DNA of 64,000 nt from Prorocentrum cordatum (lineage: Eukaryota > Sar > Dinophyceae > Prorocentrales > Prorocentraceae), in assembly GCA_963575745.1 (NCBI GenBank), contig CAUYUJ010017971.1, forward strand, positions 26,069 through 90,068, in the 5' to 3' direction. Positions within the stretch are counted from its first letter, which is position 1. Each line of letters opens with the position of its first letter. Position numbers and translations under genes: made by a program. This document shows, piece by piece, positions 41,185 to 51,700 of the stretch. The notes beneath the pieces were generated by a model. The model was not told the DNA's origin and ran no database searches. It worked only from the letters and a program-made list of their open reading frames with translations.

Positions 41185-41429
41185 GACCCACAAGGGGGTC
41201 CAGCAAAAAGAGGGTGGTGCAATAGATCTAGTGCTATAGAGTTGTGGGGTTGCAATAGATTTGGGCTGTGCAATACATTTCCGGGCGCAAATGTATTGCT
41301 GGATTTCCTCGTATAATACATTGGTTGCAATACAATGCAACAATTGGCGCAATACGTTCTGCACATTTGCAACACGATTGCCCCAAATCTACTGCACCAC
41401 CCCCTTTCAGCTGGACCCCCTTTGGGGTC
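41185..41429. mobile_element. TIR element family 5
   Basis: 245 bp with about 40-bp TIRs: left GACCCACAAGGGGGTCCAGC and onward through GGGTGGTGCAATAGAT, right the matching complement ending GGACCCCCTTTGGGGTC. The interior is AT-richer, with repeated GCAATACATT-like words. No target duplication is evident. Confidence 0.8.
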
Positions 41430-41689
41430 ACGAGGGCCCCACTGCGCGGTCCCTGGAAGTTCTGGGGGCCGCGCATTGAAAAAATCAGGGCATCACACTT
41501 CCTGCATCCTGGGCCAAGAGATGGCTGGGAATCGGTGCGGGCGAACGGCTCACTACACTGGGCAGCCACACCCGAAAAGGCTGGCGTCGAGAAGAAACCA
41601 CGACGGAAGGGTTGTTCGCTATGGTTGGCCTCTGGGGGCTCTTACCTAGAGGCCTCCTGGATCGTGTCGGAGGATCACGCCGCATCGCC

Positions 41690-41840
41690 AATACATCAGC
41701 GATGTATCGGCGATGCATCGGCGATGCACCAGCGATCCATCGCCGACGTCGGCGATGCATCGGCAACGTCGGCGTGAAGCATATCGGGCTCCGCATCGAG
41801 CCGCATCGTCGATGCATCGGCGATGCGGCGCGATCCTCCG
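41690..41840. repeat. 12-bp minisatellite GGCGATGCATCG
   Basis: Imperfect tandem copies of GGCGATGCATCG with ATGCAT palindromes, including ACGTCGGCG variants. Confidence 0.8.
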
Positions 41841-42007
41841 ACCCCATCTACTCCGAGCCCATCCAGGAGGCCTGGATTACCGGGCCTCGGGACAGCCAGA
41901 AAACGACTCAGGATGGAAAGCCCGTCGCAGGGAAGGGGTCGGAGCTTCCAGGGACCCCGCATGGAAAAAACCAAAGCGTTGGCTGTCTGGGCACGTGAAC
42001 CATTCAG

Positions 42008-42200
42008 CGGCGAGCGAGGGGGGGAAGTGGTAAGGGGCGGGCCTTCGCAGAAGGCTCGGAAGTCCCCCGGCCTTCTCAGAAGTTCTATAAGCCTGCCCCG
42101 AAGACACTTAACATTTCTCAGAAGGCGCCAGGGCTTCTGAGAGGTCCCGCCTCCTTCTGAGAAGGCCTTCTCCTTGTCATTTCCCCCCCTCGCTCGTCGC
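42008..42200. mobile_element. TIR element family 6
   Basis: 193 bp with about 27-bp TIRs: GCGAGCGAGGGGGGGAAGTG at the left and the complement of GCGAGGGGGGGAAATGACAAG at the right. The interior is rich in TTCTCAGAAG-type short palindromes. Confidence 0.75.
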
Positions 42201-42969
42201 CGAATCATACCCCTGCAGGTCGGACTTCTGAACAGCCGGCTGGAACTCGGGATCCGAAGGACGTCTACGACCAGGCGAGCCCCTGCGTCCTCTGGACCCG
42301 CAGGGGTCAAGCTCGCAAAAAGGTCGCAAGCGGCTGGCGTAGAGTACCGAAAAGGTACCGATACCGCTGCGCCGTAGACCAGGAAGAGCCCAGAATCGAA
42401 TCGACAAGACGGAGCGGCGATCGAAATGAATCGGATCGGCGGAAATACGCAGCCAAGTCGGGAGAAGTCGAATCGGCAGAAATCGGCAGGCTAGTAGGTA
42501 GGCCTCTAGCAAGGAATCGGAATCCAAATCGAAATCCGAAGTCGAATCGAATCCGAATCGGAGACTCAAAAAAAACAGGACCCAGGGCCCTAGACTCCAG
42601 AGGAGGGCCAACACTCTGGGCCCTAGACTCCAATGGGGCCCTCCAATCCGCTGCTCCCGGACCTCTCCCGTGGGTGCGTTCTGACCAGAACCTCTAGTAG
42701 AATCCGGCCGTAGCGGCGAGGGCCTCCCGGGAGGCCAAGCAAGGCGAAAACGAGGCAAGGCTACAGCCGGATCTGGGACAGCAGAACAGCCTTCAAGAAC
42801 ATGAGACCCTCCGGAGGCCAAAACACACGGAGCATGCAAGGGTGCCCTCCCCAGGGTGCACAAGGACGTCCAAGAAACACGAAGAACACCACGGCACACT
42901 CCCCGAACCGGCCTCGACCTTCTACCTCGGTCCGACTGCAGCGGCATGGGTGCCCACAATCCTGGGATA
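42201..42969. other. Unassigned spacer with AATCG-rich tract
   Basis: 42385-42570 is rich in GAATCG words (imperfect short repeats). 42650-42760 resembles a degraded family 1 TIR element. No gene is supported. Confidence 0.45.
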
Positions 42970-43048
42970 TACGATGGGGCCCGAGCACGAGCCCGAGCCC
43001 AAGCCCGACCCCGAGCCCGACCCCGACCCCGACCCCGAGCCCGAGCCC

Positions 43049-43094
<46 letters not shown>

Positions 43095-43095
43095 G
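42970..43095. repeat. (GAGCCC)n hexanucleotide array
   Basis: About 20 copies of GAGCCC with GACCCC and AAGCCC variants. It is stop-free in several frames. Confidence 0.9.
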
Positions 43096-43251
43096 CGTCC
43101 ATCCTCGATAGGGGTACGTTCGAATAGCCCCCTTGGGGTGCACCCCAGGCTTTCCCCGTTGTTCTTCTGAGCGGCCAGACTTTTCGGGCGGAGCTCGGGG
43201 ACCTGCGAGGTGCCTGCCCCTCCCCCGACTCTCTCAACTCAAGGGGCCCAA

Positions 43252-43252
43252 A

Positions 43253-43302
<50 letters not shown>

Positions 43303-43434
43303 TAGATAGACACAAATAACAGGATTCCCCATATTTTTACATACTTTCCGGGTTCTTGTCTTCCCCCCCACCCCACTTCCCATAGTTTCCCATATTTTCG
43401 GGGAAATCGGCGATGAATCGTGTCTGTGTGTTTT
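43252..43434. mobile_element. TIR element family 7, copy 1, with (CA)n expansion
   Basis: Starts AGACACACAC with a (CA)n run and ends TGTGTCTGTGTGTTTT. The interior shares TTCCCCATATTTT and TCTTCCCCCCCAC with the copy at 60893-61032. Confidence 0.65.
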
Positions 43435-44300
43435 GCCCTTCCTGATCGACGCCCCCGGCCGCGGCGGAAGCCGCACTGCGAAGCAGCGGCCCGCCGCCGA
43501 CCGCGGGCCTCCGCGAGAGGACACCGAGAGGCCGGGCGCCGACCCCCCCGCCGCGGCGGCGAGGGCAGCGCGGCGGCATTGGCGCCTCGCCCTCCTCTGA
43601 CGGCGACCCCTCCCCGAGACGAGGCCCGGGCGGGGACAGACTCGGGCGAGGACAGGACGAGAACCCCTGAGGCCCGGCGGCCCTGCATGGCGCGTCGAGC
43701 GCCGCGGCCTTCCCAGAGCGTTCTAAAGTGCTCTGCGAGCGCTCTGGAACGCTCCGGACTCTAGGGCAGGAAATCCCCCCCCCATAAGAAGCACCCCGAC
43801 AAGCGAAGCCGTTTCGTAAACGCACCCAAGGCAGGAATCCAGCAGGGCAGGGCTGTTCAGTAAACGCCCAGGGCTGTTTCGTAAACGCGCATTGTCGGGG
43901 TCGGGGTGGCTTTTCCACCCTTGATTTATCCTCGCCCTGGTGGCCCCGTCCGACCGACCTCTCCCCCCCCCCCCCCCCCGTACGAGCGACCCTGGGCAAG
44001 GGTGGCCTTTGGGTGCGCGGCGTCCGGGCGGGGCGCGAGGGGGCCCAAACCCGCGCGCGGGGGCCGCCGCTGTCGCATCGCGCTCGGCGATCGGGGGGGT
44101 CCCCAATTAGGGGGTTCCCCAAACGGGGTGGTGACCACACCGTGCGTTGAGTCGGTGGGGATTCGGGGTCACTGCACGGTTCTGGGACTCGGGCCCCTCT
44201 CCGAGGACGTCTCGGGCGCCTGGGGCCTCCGAGGTCACAAGACTGTGCGGTGACAGACCGTGCGGGGAGGTCTTGGGGGATTTCGAGGTCACCGCACGAT
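43435..44300. other. Unassigned GC-rich spacer
   Basis: Contains a C run near 43962-43978, a CGCTCTGGAACGCTCC-like short repeat at about 43715-43760, a TTCGTAAACGC repeat near 43810-43890, and a block at 43995-44100 that is repeated in diverged form at about 44585-44720. Confidence 0.45.
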
Positions 44301-44309
44301 CTGTCACCG

Positions 44310-44895
44310 CAGGAGGAGGAGCAGAAGGAGGAGGAGGAGGAGGAAGAGGAGGAGGAGGAGGAGGAGGAGGAGGAGGAGGAGAGGGGAGGGTAGAGGAGGA
44401 GGAGGAGGAGGAGGAGGAGGAGGAGGAGGAGGAGGAGGAGGTGGAGGAGTAGGAGCAGGAGGAGGAGGAGGAGGAGGAGGAGGAAGAAAGAGAGGGAGGA
44501 GGAGGAGAAGAAGGAGGAGGAGGAGAAGAAGGAGGAGGAGGAGGAGGAAGAGGAGGAGGAGGACCGATGAGCCCGCACCAAAGATCACTCCGGTGAGTGC
44601 GCGGCCTCACGGGGGGACGCGGGGTAGCCAAACCCAGGCGCGCAGCGCCGCTGCTGCCGCAGCGCGCTCGGCGATCGGGGGGGGGGCCCATGAGCCCGCA
44701 GCGGAGGCCACACCGGCGAAGAGTCACTTCGGGGAGGAGGATGAGGGGGAGGAGGCGGAGGAGGAGGAGGAGGAGGAGGCGGAAAAGGGGAGGAGGAGGA
44801 GGAGGAGGAGGAGGAGGAGGAGGAGGCGGAGAAGGGGAGGAGGAGGAGGAGGAGGAGGAGGAGGAGGACGAGGAGGAGGGGGAGGAGGAGGAGGA
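44310..44895. repeat. (GGA)n microsatellites downstream of the LINE
   Basis: Two (GGA)n blocks (about 44310-44565 and 44735-44895) separated by a GC-rich block duplicated from 44.0 kb. On the LINE sense strand these are (TCC)n directly after its short 3' end. Confidence 0.9.
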
Positions 44896-44950
44896 CGCCC
44901 ACGACCACGAAGGGAGTGACCCAATTCGCATGCAACAAAAAACAAACAAG

Positions 44951-47900
44951 TTAGGAGGGGCCTAGGCAGCCGAAGAGATCCTCCTCCTCCTCGGGAAGAA
45001 CGCCTCTCCAGCGCCTGGCCTCGACCTCGGCCCCCAGCTCCACGACCTCCGCCCGCGTCAGGCCGAGCATGGCGAGGCCTCGCGCACGGTCGGCAGCGGG
45101 ACCCTCGCGGCGCGAGGGCTGGGCACCCCGAGCTATTCTCGGAGGGCGGTCGCGGCCCTGGGACCAGGCCTCAAAGAAGGGCCTCCACTCCGAGCGAACC
45201 TCAAGAGAGGGGGCACCCGTGTACGCCATAGTGAGCCCTTTAGGATTCCTATGGGCAGGATATCTTCCAGCACGAAATCGGTCAAGGTAAAACCCCCGTC
45301 CCCCAGACGCGACAGGACGACACCTCAACCGAAGATTCCCCCGTTTCGTGCTGGAATGTGCCATTGCACCACAAGCCGTGCAACACAGCATCGTATCGTG
45401 ATACGTGCAGCCATCCGACTCATATACCACCCCCTGCTCAAGGGAGTGCCCCAGCTGGAGCCATGCTCCTGGGGTCGGGGGGTTCTCGGGAGGCGGCTCA
45501 CCAGAAACCGCACCAGGGGCCTCGCCAGGGGCTTCCCCCGCACCAGGCGCAACCTGAGGCACACCGCTAGGCGCACTTGGCTCACCACCCCCAGGGTCCG
45601 AACCAGGAAGGGGGAAGCCAGGGACCGCATCCAGGAGGACGTAGCCGAGCCATTCCAACCCTTGATGATCGTTCAGGGCCAAATCCCTACACTCAGCCTG
45701 CTGCCTGGCACTGTACAGCCCGACACGTCGGACAAGCTCTGCATATCCAGTCACAAATTGGCGGTCCTCAATCGAAATTCGGAATGGCTCAGCTCCTTCC
45801 TTGGCGAGTCTGTCCGCCTCCGAGTTCCCGAAACGCTGCATTTCAGTGATACGGCCTTCCCTAACATCAACCATCGACGAGTGAGACGGGATCTGATGCA
45901 CTGCCAAGCCCTCCAAACGGTCCCCAATCTCAGCCCACCAGTGGGCTCGGGCCGACGACGCACCAGCTGCCCCCGCGAGGTTTCGAAGGCAACCGACCGT
46001 GGCCGCACAGTCCACATGAAGCGAGACACCTGAGGAGAGGACCGAACGGCGGGAGAGCATCAGCACAGCGAAATCCTCGCCGTCGCGTGCCTGTTGCCCA
46101 GGCGCTTCCCCGATCGGCACGACACCAAAAAGGGCAGCGAGGGTCCTACCCTGCCTGTCCAGCACCACAACAGCCCAACCCGCGGTCCCGAGTCCTGCGA
46201 GCTTCCCTTCAAAGCCCGACCCGTCCGTGAACACATGAGCCCCCTCAGGAATAAACAAGGGGCCGTCCTGAGGCCACTGAAAGTGCCTGGTGCACGGGTC
46301 CTGCGGGTCGCGGGGGGGTCGCTCCACCCAGGCCGCAGGGCTGGGGAAAAGACATCTGCTAAAAAGTTCCCCAGCAGGAGTGGGGAGATGGCCAACCGCA
46401 CGAGCCGCCTTAGCAACCACGGGACCCAGGTTCTCGCGCCGCCAGGGAGCGAAGGCAACGCACTGAAACCTGCGATGGTACAACGTGCCTCTACCATCTC
46501 TGCACAGCTGGCATTGGTCAGGGGCCTCTGGACTATGCTCGCACACTCTGTGCTGGCACCAGTACACATTCGCACACAGAGCTGATAGAGCTGCCTTGTG
46601 CGACTTCGTCCACGACTCCGAACATTTCCGCCCTAGAAGCTGATGAATGGGCTGCCAGAACACTGGGCCGCTCCACATCCCGAAATCAAATTGTTTCAAC
46701 TGCTCCTCCCGCTCAGTGGCCCGAACGACCGAGCCTCGCAGGAGAAGGGTGAAAAACTTGGGCGAAAACCGATCAATTGACCACACACGGTTGAGGTCGT
46801 CAACCAGGGCTAATCGAGACACATCGGAACTCCAGCGGATCCGAGCAAGCTGCAGAAAAAGCGCAGCAACAGGCTGGCGGACTTGGCCCCAGGGGGCCCT
46901 ACTCCCCTGGACCGCCAGGGCGTCCTGGACACAAGCTTCCAACACTGGTTTAGAAATCGAGCGGGCCCACCAAACGCTGACGAATTCCTTTACAGCCGAC
47001 GTCACCGTCACCAAAAGCGGGCCCCTGAGCCAGAGGCGAGCGGCCGAAAGAAACCTGAAGCCCAGGGAAGTGCCAGGAAGAAGAGGGCCCCAGGATCTCG
47101 CAGCTTGGACCCTAAGCTTATGGAGGGTGGTCGGCGGGATCCCCAAGATGTGGGATCCCCAAGAAGCTTTAGCCAGCGCGCCCACACGATAAACTCTACT
47201 ATGCTTTTCACTCTGCCCCAGCTGTCGTAGGGCAACTGCAGTGTTGCGGGCGGCCTCAATTCTCGACGCCTGCGTGCCGACTCGTCTCGCCCTGCCGTCC
47301 AGCGAGTCGCCGCCGAGGTCGCGGTGGGCGATGACCAGCTTGTCGTCCGATAGCCTCCACCTGGGATCCTGTACCAACGCAGGCAGCTGGGAGTGATCGG
47401 ACATCATGAATCTAGTCTTGTCCCAATTAATTGGCAACTTCCTCGAGTCCAGCTCCGAGGTGACAATCTCGAAACTCTTGACCGTGTTCTCAACAACCGT
47501 CCTTGGGCCTCCGATGGTATGCGTCGTCAAATCGTCCACCACATTCAACGCACGACACGGAGGCGTCTCCTCAGCCAGGCGCTTGAGGAGGCACAAGGTC
47601 ATCAGTTTCGCCACTCCCGTTGCCGCACTGCAGCCAGCCACGATAGTTCCATTCGGATGACTGACTCTGCTCGTGCCTCCTGTCCAGCGCGCACGGCGTG
47701 GCGCTCGATACAGGCAGCAGAGCGCCTTCAGCAAGGCGCCGTCGAAGTTGTAGTGCTCTGCTGCTTCTCTTAGCTGCTGATGACTGACATTCTCGTAGAA
47801 CTTGCGGATGTCATAGAACACAGTTATGGCCGACAGCCTCTTCCTTCTGGCGTAGCAGGCAAGCATATTGTGTACGTACGCCGCTTTGTCACAACTGGTC

Positions 47901-48748
47901 GTGGCATCCTTTCCCCAGAAAAACTTCGCATCAACCGACGCCTCCCAACCTTTGACATACTGCCTCCTGCATCTGCTCCAAATGCGCGCCCAGAAGCAAA
48001 GGAGCCCGATCGGGCGTGTACCTCCTCCTGGTTTAGGCAGAAATACATTGATCGTGACCCACATGCGTTCACAGTGCGGATTGCGCTCCCAACTTGAAAT
48101 AATCTCTTGGAGCCTCCGAACAAACACTCCATCCAGGAAGCTTACCAACCTCATGTGAAAGTTGTCCCAGCCTAGACCAGTGGAAAAGCCAAAGGAGCGA
48201 CAGACCTGGACGATCTGGTCCTCCGAGATCTGGTCGGGCTTCCACGGGTAACTCCAGTCAGACGGCGCTGCCTCCTGGGCCCTGTCGTCAGAGATCCACA
48301 GCTCTTCCCATTCCTCCAGCACCGCCGTGATCGCAGCAGCTCCCACCAGACCATGGGCCTTGCCTTTGGCCAGCGTGGGCGCCTCCTCCAACAGCTTGGG
48401 CCTGGAAATCGCGTGCGCTAGCCTGCCAGAGCCATCAGCTGCGAGGTCGCCGAACTCTCTCCAGGCCTTACTCCTGGCCTGTGAGCCCTTGCGTCTGCGC
48501 ACATCCACCTCCTCCGCTAGAACAGTTCGAAACCAGGCAGACAACTGACCTCCTCTCTTGGCCAAGGCGACCCACTTCTGGACATCCTTCGCCTGCAGGG
48601 AGGGGGAATCCGAGATGGCCTCAGGGAGCTTCAGGGCCAGCAGCTGTCTCTCGCACCTCGCGGAGTGCTCTGGCCTGCCTGCTTTCGAACCAGACGGAGC
48701 TGACGATGCCACACATAGGGCATCCCATAGCTGAGGGCACTCAGCCAA
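44951..48748 (-). CDS. LINE 1 reverse transcriptase-RNase H polyprotein
   Basis: 1265 codons. RT motifs: TRPIGLLCFWARIW; the first catalytic block AITVFYDIRKFYENVSH (about residue 311); GCSAATGVAKLMTLCLL; the catalytic LNVVDDLTTHTIG (about 401; VVDD instead of the usual FADD); and LPINWDKTRFMM. RNase H: HVFTDGSGFEG (about 838), GEDFAVLML, LHVDCAATVGCL and FGNSEADRLAKEGA, so all acidic positions are kept. The Cys/His cluster YHDTMLCCTACGAMAHSS and onward to RLRC lies near residue 1115. The frame is -1 relative to the endonuclease frame and overlaps it by 118 bases, so frameshifting or an indel joins them; the first residues may be shadow. Confidence 0.85.
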   Translation of the reverse strand: MAECPQLWDALCVASSAPSGSKAGRPEHSARCERQLLALKLPEAISDSPSLQAKDVQKWVALAKRGGQLSAWFRTVLAEEVDVRRRKGSQARSKAWREFGDLAADGSGRLAHAISRPKLLEEAPTLAKGKAHGLVGAAAITAVLEEWEELWISDDRAQEAAPSDWSYPWKPDQISEDQIVQVCRSFGFSTGLGWDNFHMRLVSFLDGVFVRRLQEIISSWERNPHCERMWVTINVFLPKPGGGTRPIGLLCFWARIWSRCRRQYVKGWEASVDAKFFWGKDATTSCDKAAYVHNMLACYARRKRLSAITVFYDIRKFYENVSHQQLREAAEHYNFDGALLKALCCLYRAPRRARWTGGTSRVSHPNGTIVAGCSAATGVAKLMTLCLLKRLAEETPPCRALNVVDDLTTHTIGGPRTVVENTVKSFEIVTSELDSRKLPINWDKTRFMMSDHSQLPALVQDPRWRLSDDKLVIAHRDLGGDSLDGRARRVGTQASRIEAARNTAVALRQLGQSEKHSRVYRVGALAKASWGSHILGIPPTTLHKLRVQAARSWGPLLPGTSLGFRFLSAARLWLRGPLLVTVTSAVKEFVSVWWARSISKPVLEACVQDALAVQGSRAPWGQVRQPVAALFLQLARIRWSSDVSRLALVDDLNRVWSIDRFSPKFFTLLLRGSVVRATEREEQLKQFDFGMWSGPVFWQPIHQLLGRKCSESWTKSHKAALSALCANVYWCQHRVCEHSPEAPDQCQLCRDGRGTLYHRRFQCVAFAPWRRENLGPVVAKAARAVGHLPTPAGELFSRCLFPSPAAWVERPPRDPQDPCTRHFQWPQDGPLFIPEGAHVFTDGSGFEGKLAGLGTAGWAVVVLDRQGRTLAALFGVVPIGEAPGQQARDGEDFAVLMLSRRSVLSSGVSLHVDCAATVGCLRNLAGAAGASSARAHWWAEIGDRLEGLAVHQIPSHSSMVDVREGRITEMQRFGNSEADRLAKEGAEPFRISIEDRQFVTGYAELVRRVGLYSARQQAECRDLALNDHQGLEWLGYVLLDAVPGFPLPGSDPGGGEPSAPSGVPQVAPGAGEAPGEAPGAVSGEPPPENPPTPGAWLQLGHSLEQGVVYESDGCTYHDTMLCCTACGAMAHSSTKRGNLRLRCRPVASGGRGFYLDRFRAGRYPAHRNPKGLTMAYTGAPSLEVRSEWRPFFEAWSQGRDRPPRIARGAQPSRREGPAADRARGLAMLGLTRAEVVELGAEVEARRWRGVLPEEEEDLFGCLGPS

Positions 48749-51700
48749 GCTCTGGTGTCCGACTCGTCGTGGCGCTCTAGGATAGCCTTCGCACAGTCCA
48801 CCAGCCTCTTCTTCTTGAGTACCACGCCCTTCTCCCTGCCAACGTAGAGCCTCCTGTCCGAGAACGGAATCTCGAACAACTGCACCAGGTACTTCTCAGC
48901 CGCCTTGAACCACATCGCTGCCGCATCCTCGACTGAGTTCACGGGGGCGTCCAGTTGCCACTCGTCAAGCACAGGTACCATAGGCGGTTCCGTGGTCGAG
49001 GTGAGGTCGGTCACCTTGGCACTCTTTGCCTTCTCCCTGGCTTTCCTCTTGGCCTCCTGGTCGGCCAGAGGAAAGGCCCGCGGGGGCGCCTCGACCCAGA
49101 CAAAGGGCTCGTCCCTGAGGCCCTCCAGCTTGATCTCAACGTAGCAGTGTGGCGAGATCGGCGTGTCCACCCTGGCCTCCACCGACATGGGGAAGGCGCC
49201 CAGAGCCTGGGAGCCAATGAAGTAGTCATACTCCTTGCCATTGCAGGTTGGGAGGCCAGGTGCGAAGATGGTGGCGGTTGCCAGGTCCAGCCATCCTAGC
49301 TCCATGATCTCCTCAGGTTCTAGGTTCCAGTCACCTCCTAGCAGGAAAGGGAAACGCTGCGCCCCCAGGAAGGCACTGAGGAACTCCAGCAGCTCCAGGT
49401 TCTCGCCCTTGGGGCCGATCGAGTCGACGCCGTAGACTGAGCCGATGATGATCCACGAGTGAGCGCCAACCGTCATGAGCCTCATCACAACACGGTGCTG
49501 CCACCTCTCAGGAACCTGGAGCTTGGCCACCCCAATGCCAATGGCCGCTGACAAACCCACTCCTGTTGAAAGAGATCTGGCCGATTCTCCTGTGCGCTTG
49601 GCAGTTCCCAGCGCCAGCTTCCGAGAGCAAGTGCGAGTCCATTGATGGGCCCCTGCTTCCCCCGACTGGTCCAGCACGGTCTCCTGAATGCATAACACAT
49701 GCGGCATCTGACATTGTTTCTCAATCCATGGCATGGTGCTCCGAGCCCTTGGCCAAGTATTCGCATTCAGAGTGCCAACTTTGAACGTACCTAGGGCACC
49801 GCGATCCTCAGGAGGGAGCCCTTCCAACAATGAGATGACCTGCTTCGGCTGCAGCGCTGCTTGAGACTCCACCTGGAGTTGCTCAACACTGACTCCCATG
49901 GCTCGAGACTCAGCAAGTGGCGACTGAACCTGGCTGGGCACTTCCTCCGAGCGTCGGTTGCCCCCAGGGTTTAGCGATCTAACGCCAGACTCCAACGACG
50001 GGCTCTCACAATCTACTCTGAGACAGCCAGGTTCGAGGAGCGCCTGGCTGTCGCGTTCTGACACTGAAATTTCCTCACTGCGAGCAACAAAAGGTTTGGA
50101 CGAGAGGGCCGCCAAGCTCTGGTTGGGCTTGACGGCTACGTTCTGACTGGCTGTCACGTTCTCGGCGCTCTGACATGTCGCCGAAGCCCGTGGCCACTCT
50201 TCCTCGCAATTTAACTCTGAGGAGACCAGGCTCGAGGCGCACCTGGTCTCCAATCCGACAAAACGGGTAGACGCCACCCACGAAGTCGACGGCGACACCG
50301 CAGCCCAGGGAGTCGCCGACACTGGAGCCGACGGCGACACCGCAGCGCAGGGAGTACCCGACACCGACGATGACAGCTCATCCGAAGAAGACGGCCTCGA
50401 CGATACGCTCGTGGCAATCGACTTCGCCGTCAGTGCACGCTCCTCCAGCGCCGCTGCCCGCCTGGGACTCGCACCTGCCGTGAGGCAGGCGGGTTCACTC
50501 AGGCTGCTCCTCTCAGGAGAGAGGACGCTAGCGGCCGCCTTCTCAGGAACGGCACCGAGAGATGACCAGGAACAGGGAGTAGCCGAACTCGACCACGTCG
50601 CCCCCACTTGTGTCGAGCTCACGCTGTGGCTAAAGCCCCGACCGTTTTGCTGCCTGCACACCAACGTCAGCAGAGACACGAGAGCGAATGTCCAACTGTG
50701 GGGCAGGCTTGCCAGCTGCATCAGCCGGCGCCTCGGCAGGTGAGCTCGCTGTCGCGGTCTCTGGGCTTGGCGAGGCCCCTGGTCCAGACTCGATCCCACC
50801 TGTGGCGGCTGCTTGTTCCCCAGGGCAACCGTCAGCAGTGCGTCGTCGCTTCGCTTGGAGTCGTTTGAGGTGCTCCTTGTGCTGGTCCTGGGCGGAATTG
50901 GCCTTCTCCAGAGCTTGGCGAAATACCGATCCCAGCACCTCTTGCATCTGCTTCGCCACGTTGTTCTTGCGATCCTCGAGCTCTCGTAGGTCCTCTTCAG
51001 ACACCTCGTAGCTGCCCTTGACAGCCTCAACATCAATGAAATCGTCACAAGAAATAAGGCTGGCCAGCTCCATCTCACCGTCGATGAGCTTGCGCAGGCT
51101 GATGCTCGGCAGGCCGCTGGACTCCGTCGCTGGTGGCCCTCTGTGCTGGCTCTGGAGCTCCACCAGGGCGGCTGCCACCTCGTCGTCGGCAGCCTGCAGC
51201 TCCTCGGCCAGGGCCCCAACCGTGACTGCCAGCTCATCTGTCGCCCGACGCCAGCGCTCCAGCTTCTCGAACTCACTGTTGAGGCGTTTCTCGAGCTTCT
51301 CCTGCTTCTGCTCTGCGGCAATGAGCCTCTGCCTCCCCGACTGCTTCGGGGGCGGCGCCGCCCTCTGCGCCAGGGCTCCATAGCGCGCGGCCCCCACAGC
51401 GTCCCCAGCCTCACGAGCCAGACGCTGTAATTCGAGGGCCTTGGCCTGGGGAATCTCGGGAACAGGTCCAGGAGGGAGTGCCGTGGAGAGGTTGCCTGGG
51501 CCCTTGCCACCGAACAGATCTCCCTTGCCGCCTTTGTACCCTTTCTTTCCCTTGCTCGCTCCCTTCCCCGACTCGTCCGACGCCATGGGGGCCCCAGAGT
51601 CATCAAGTGGTTGGGGACGAGTACCGAGCTTTTGGCCACAATGCTTGCAGCACATCGATCCTTTTGAGTTCTTACGACATCCGCAGTGGTGGCAAAGAAT

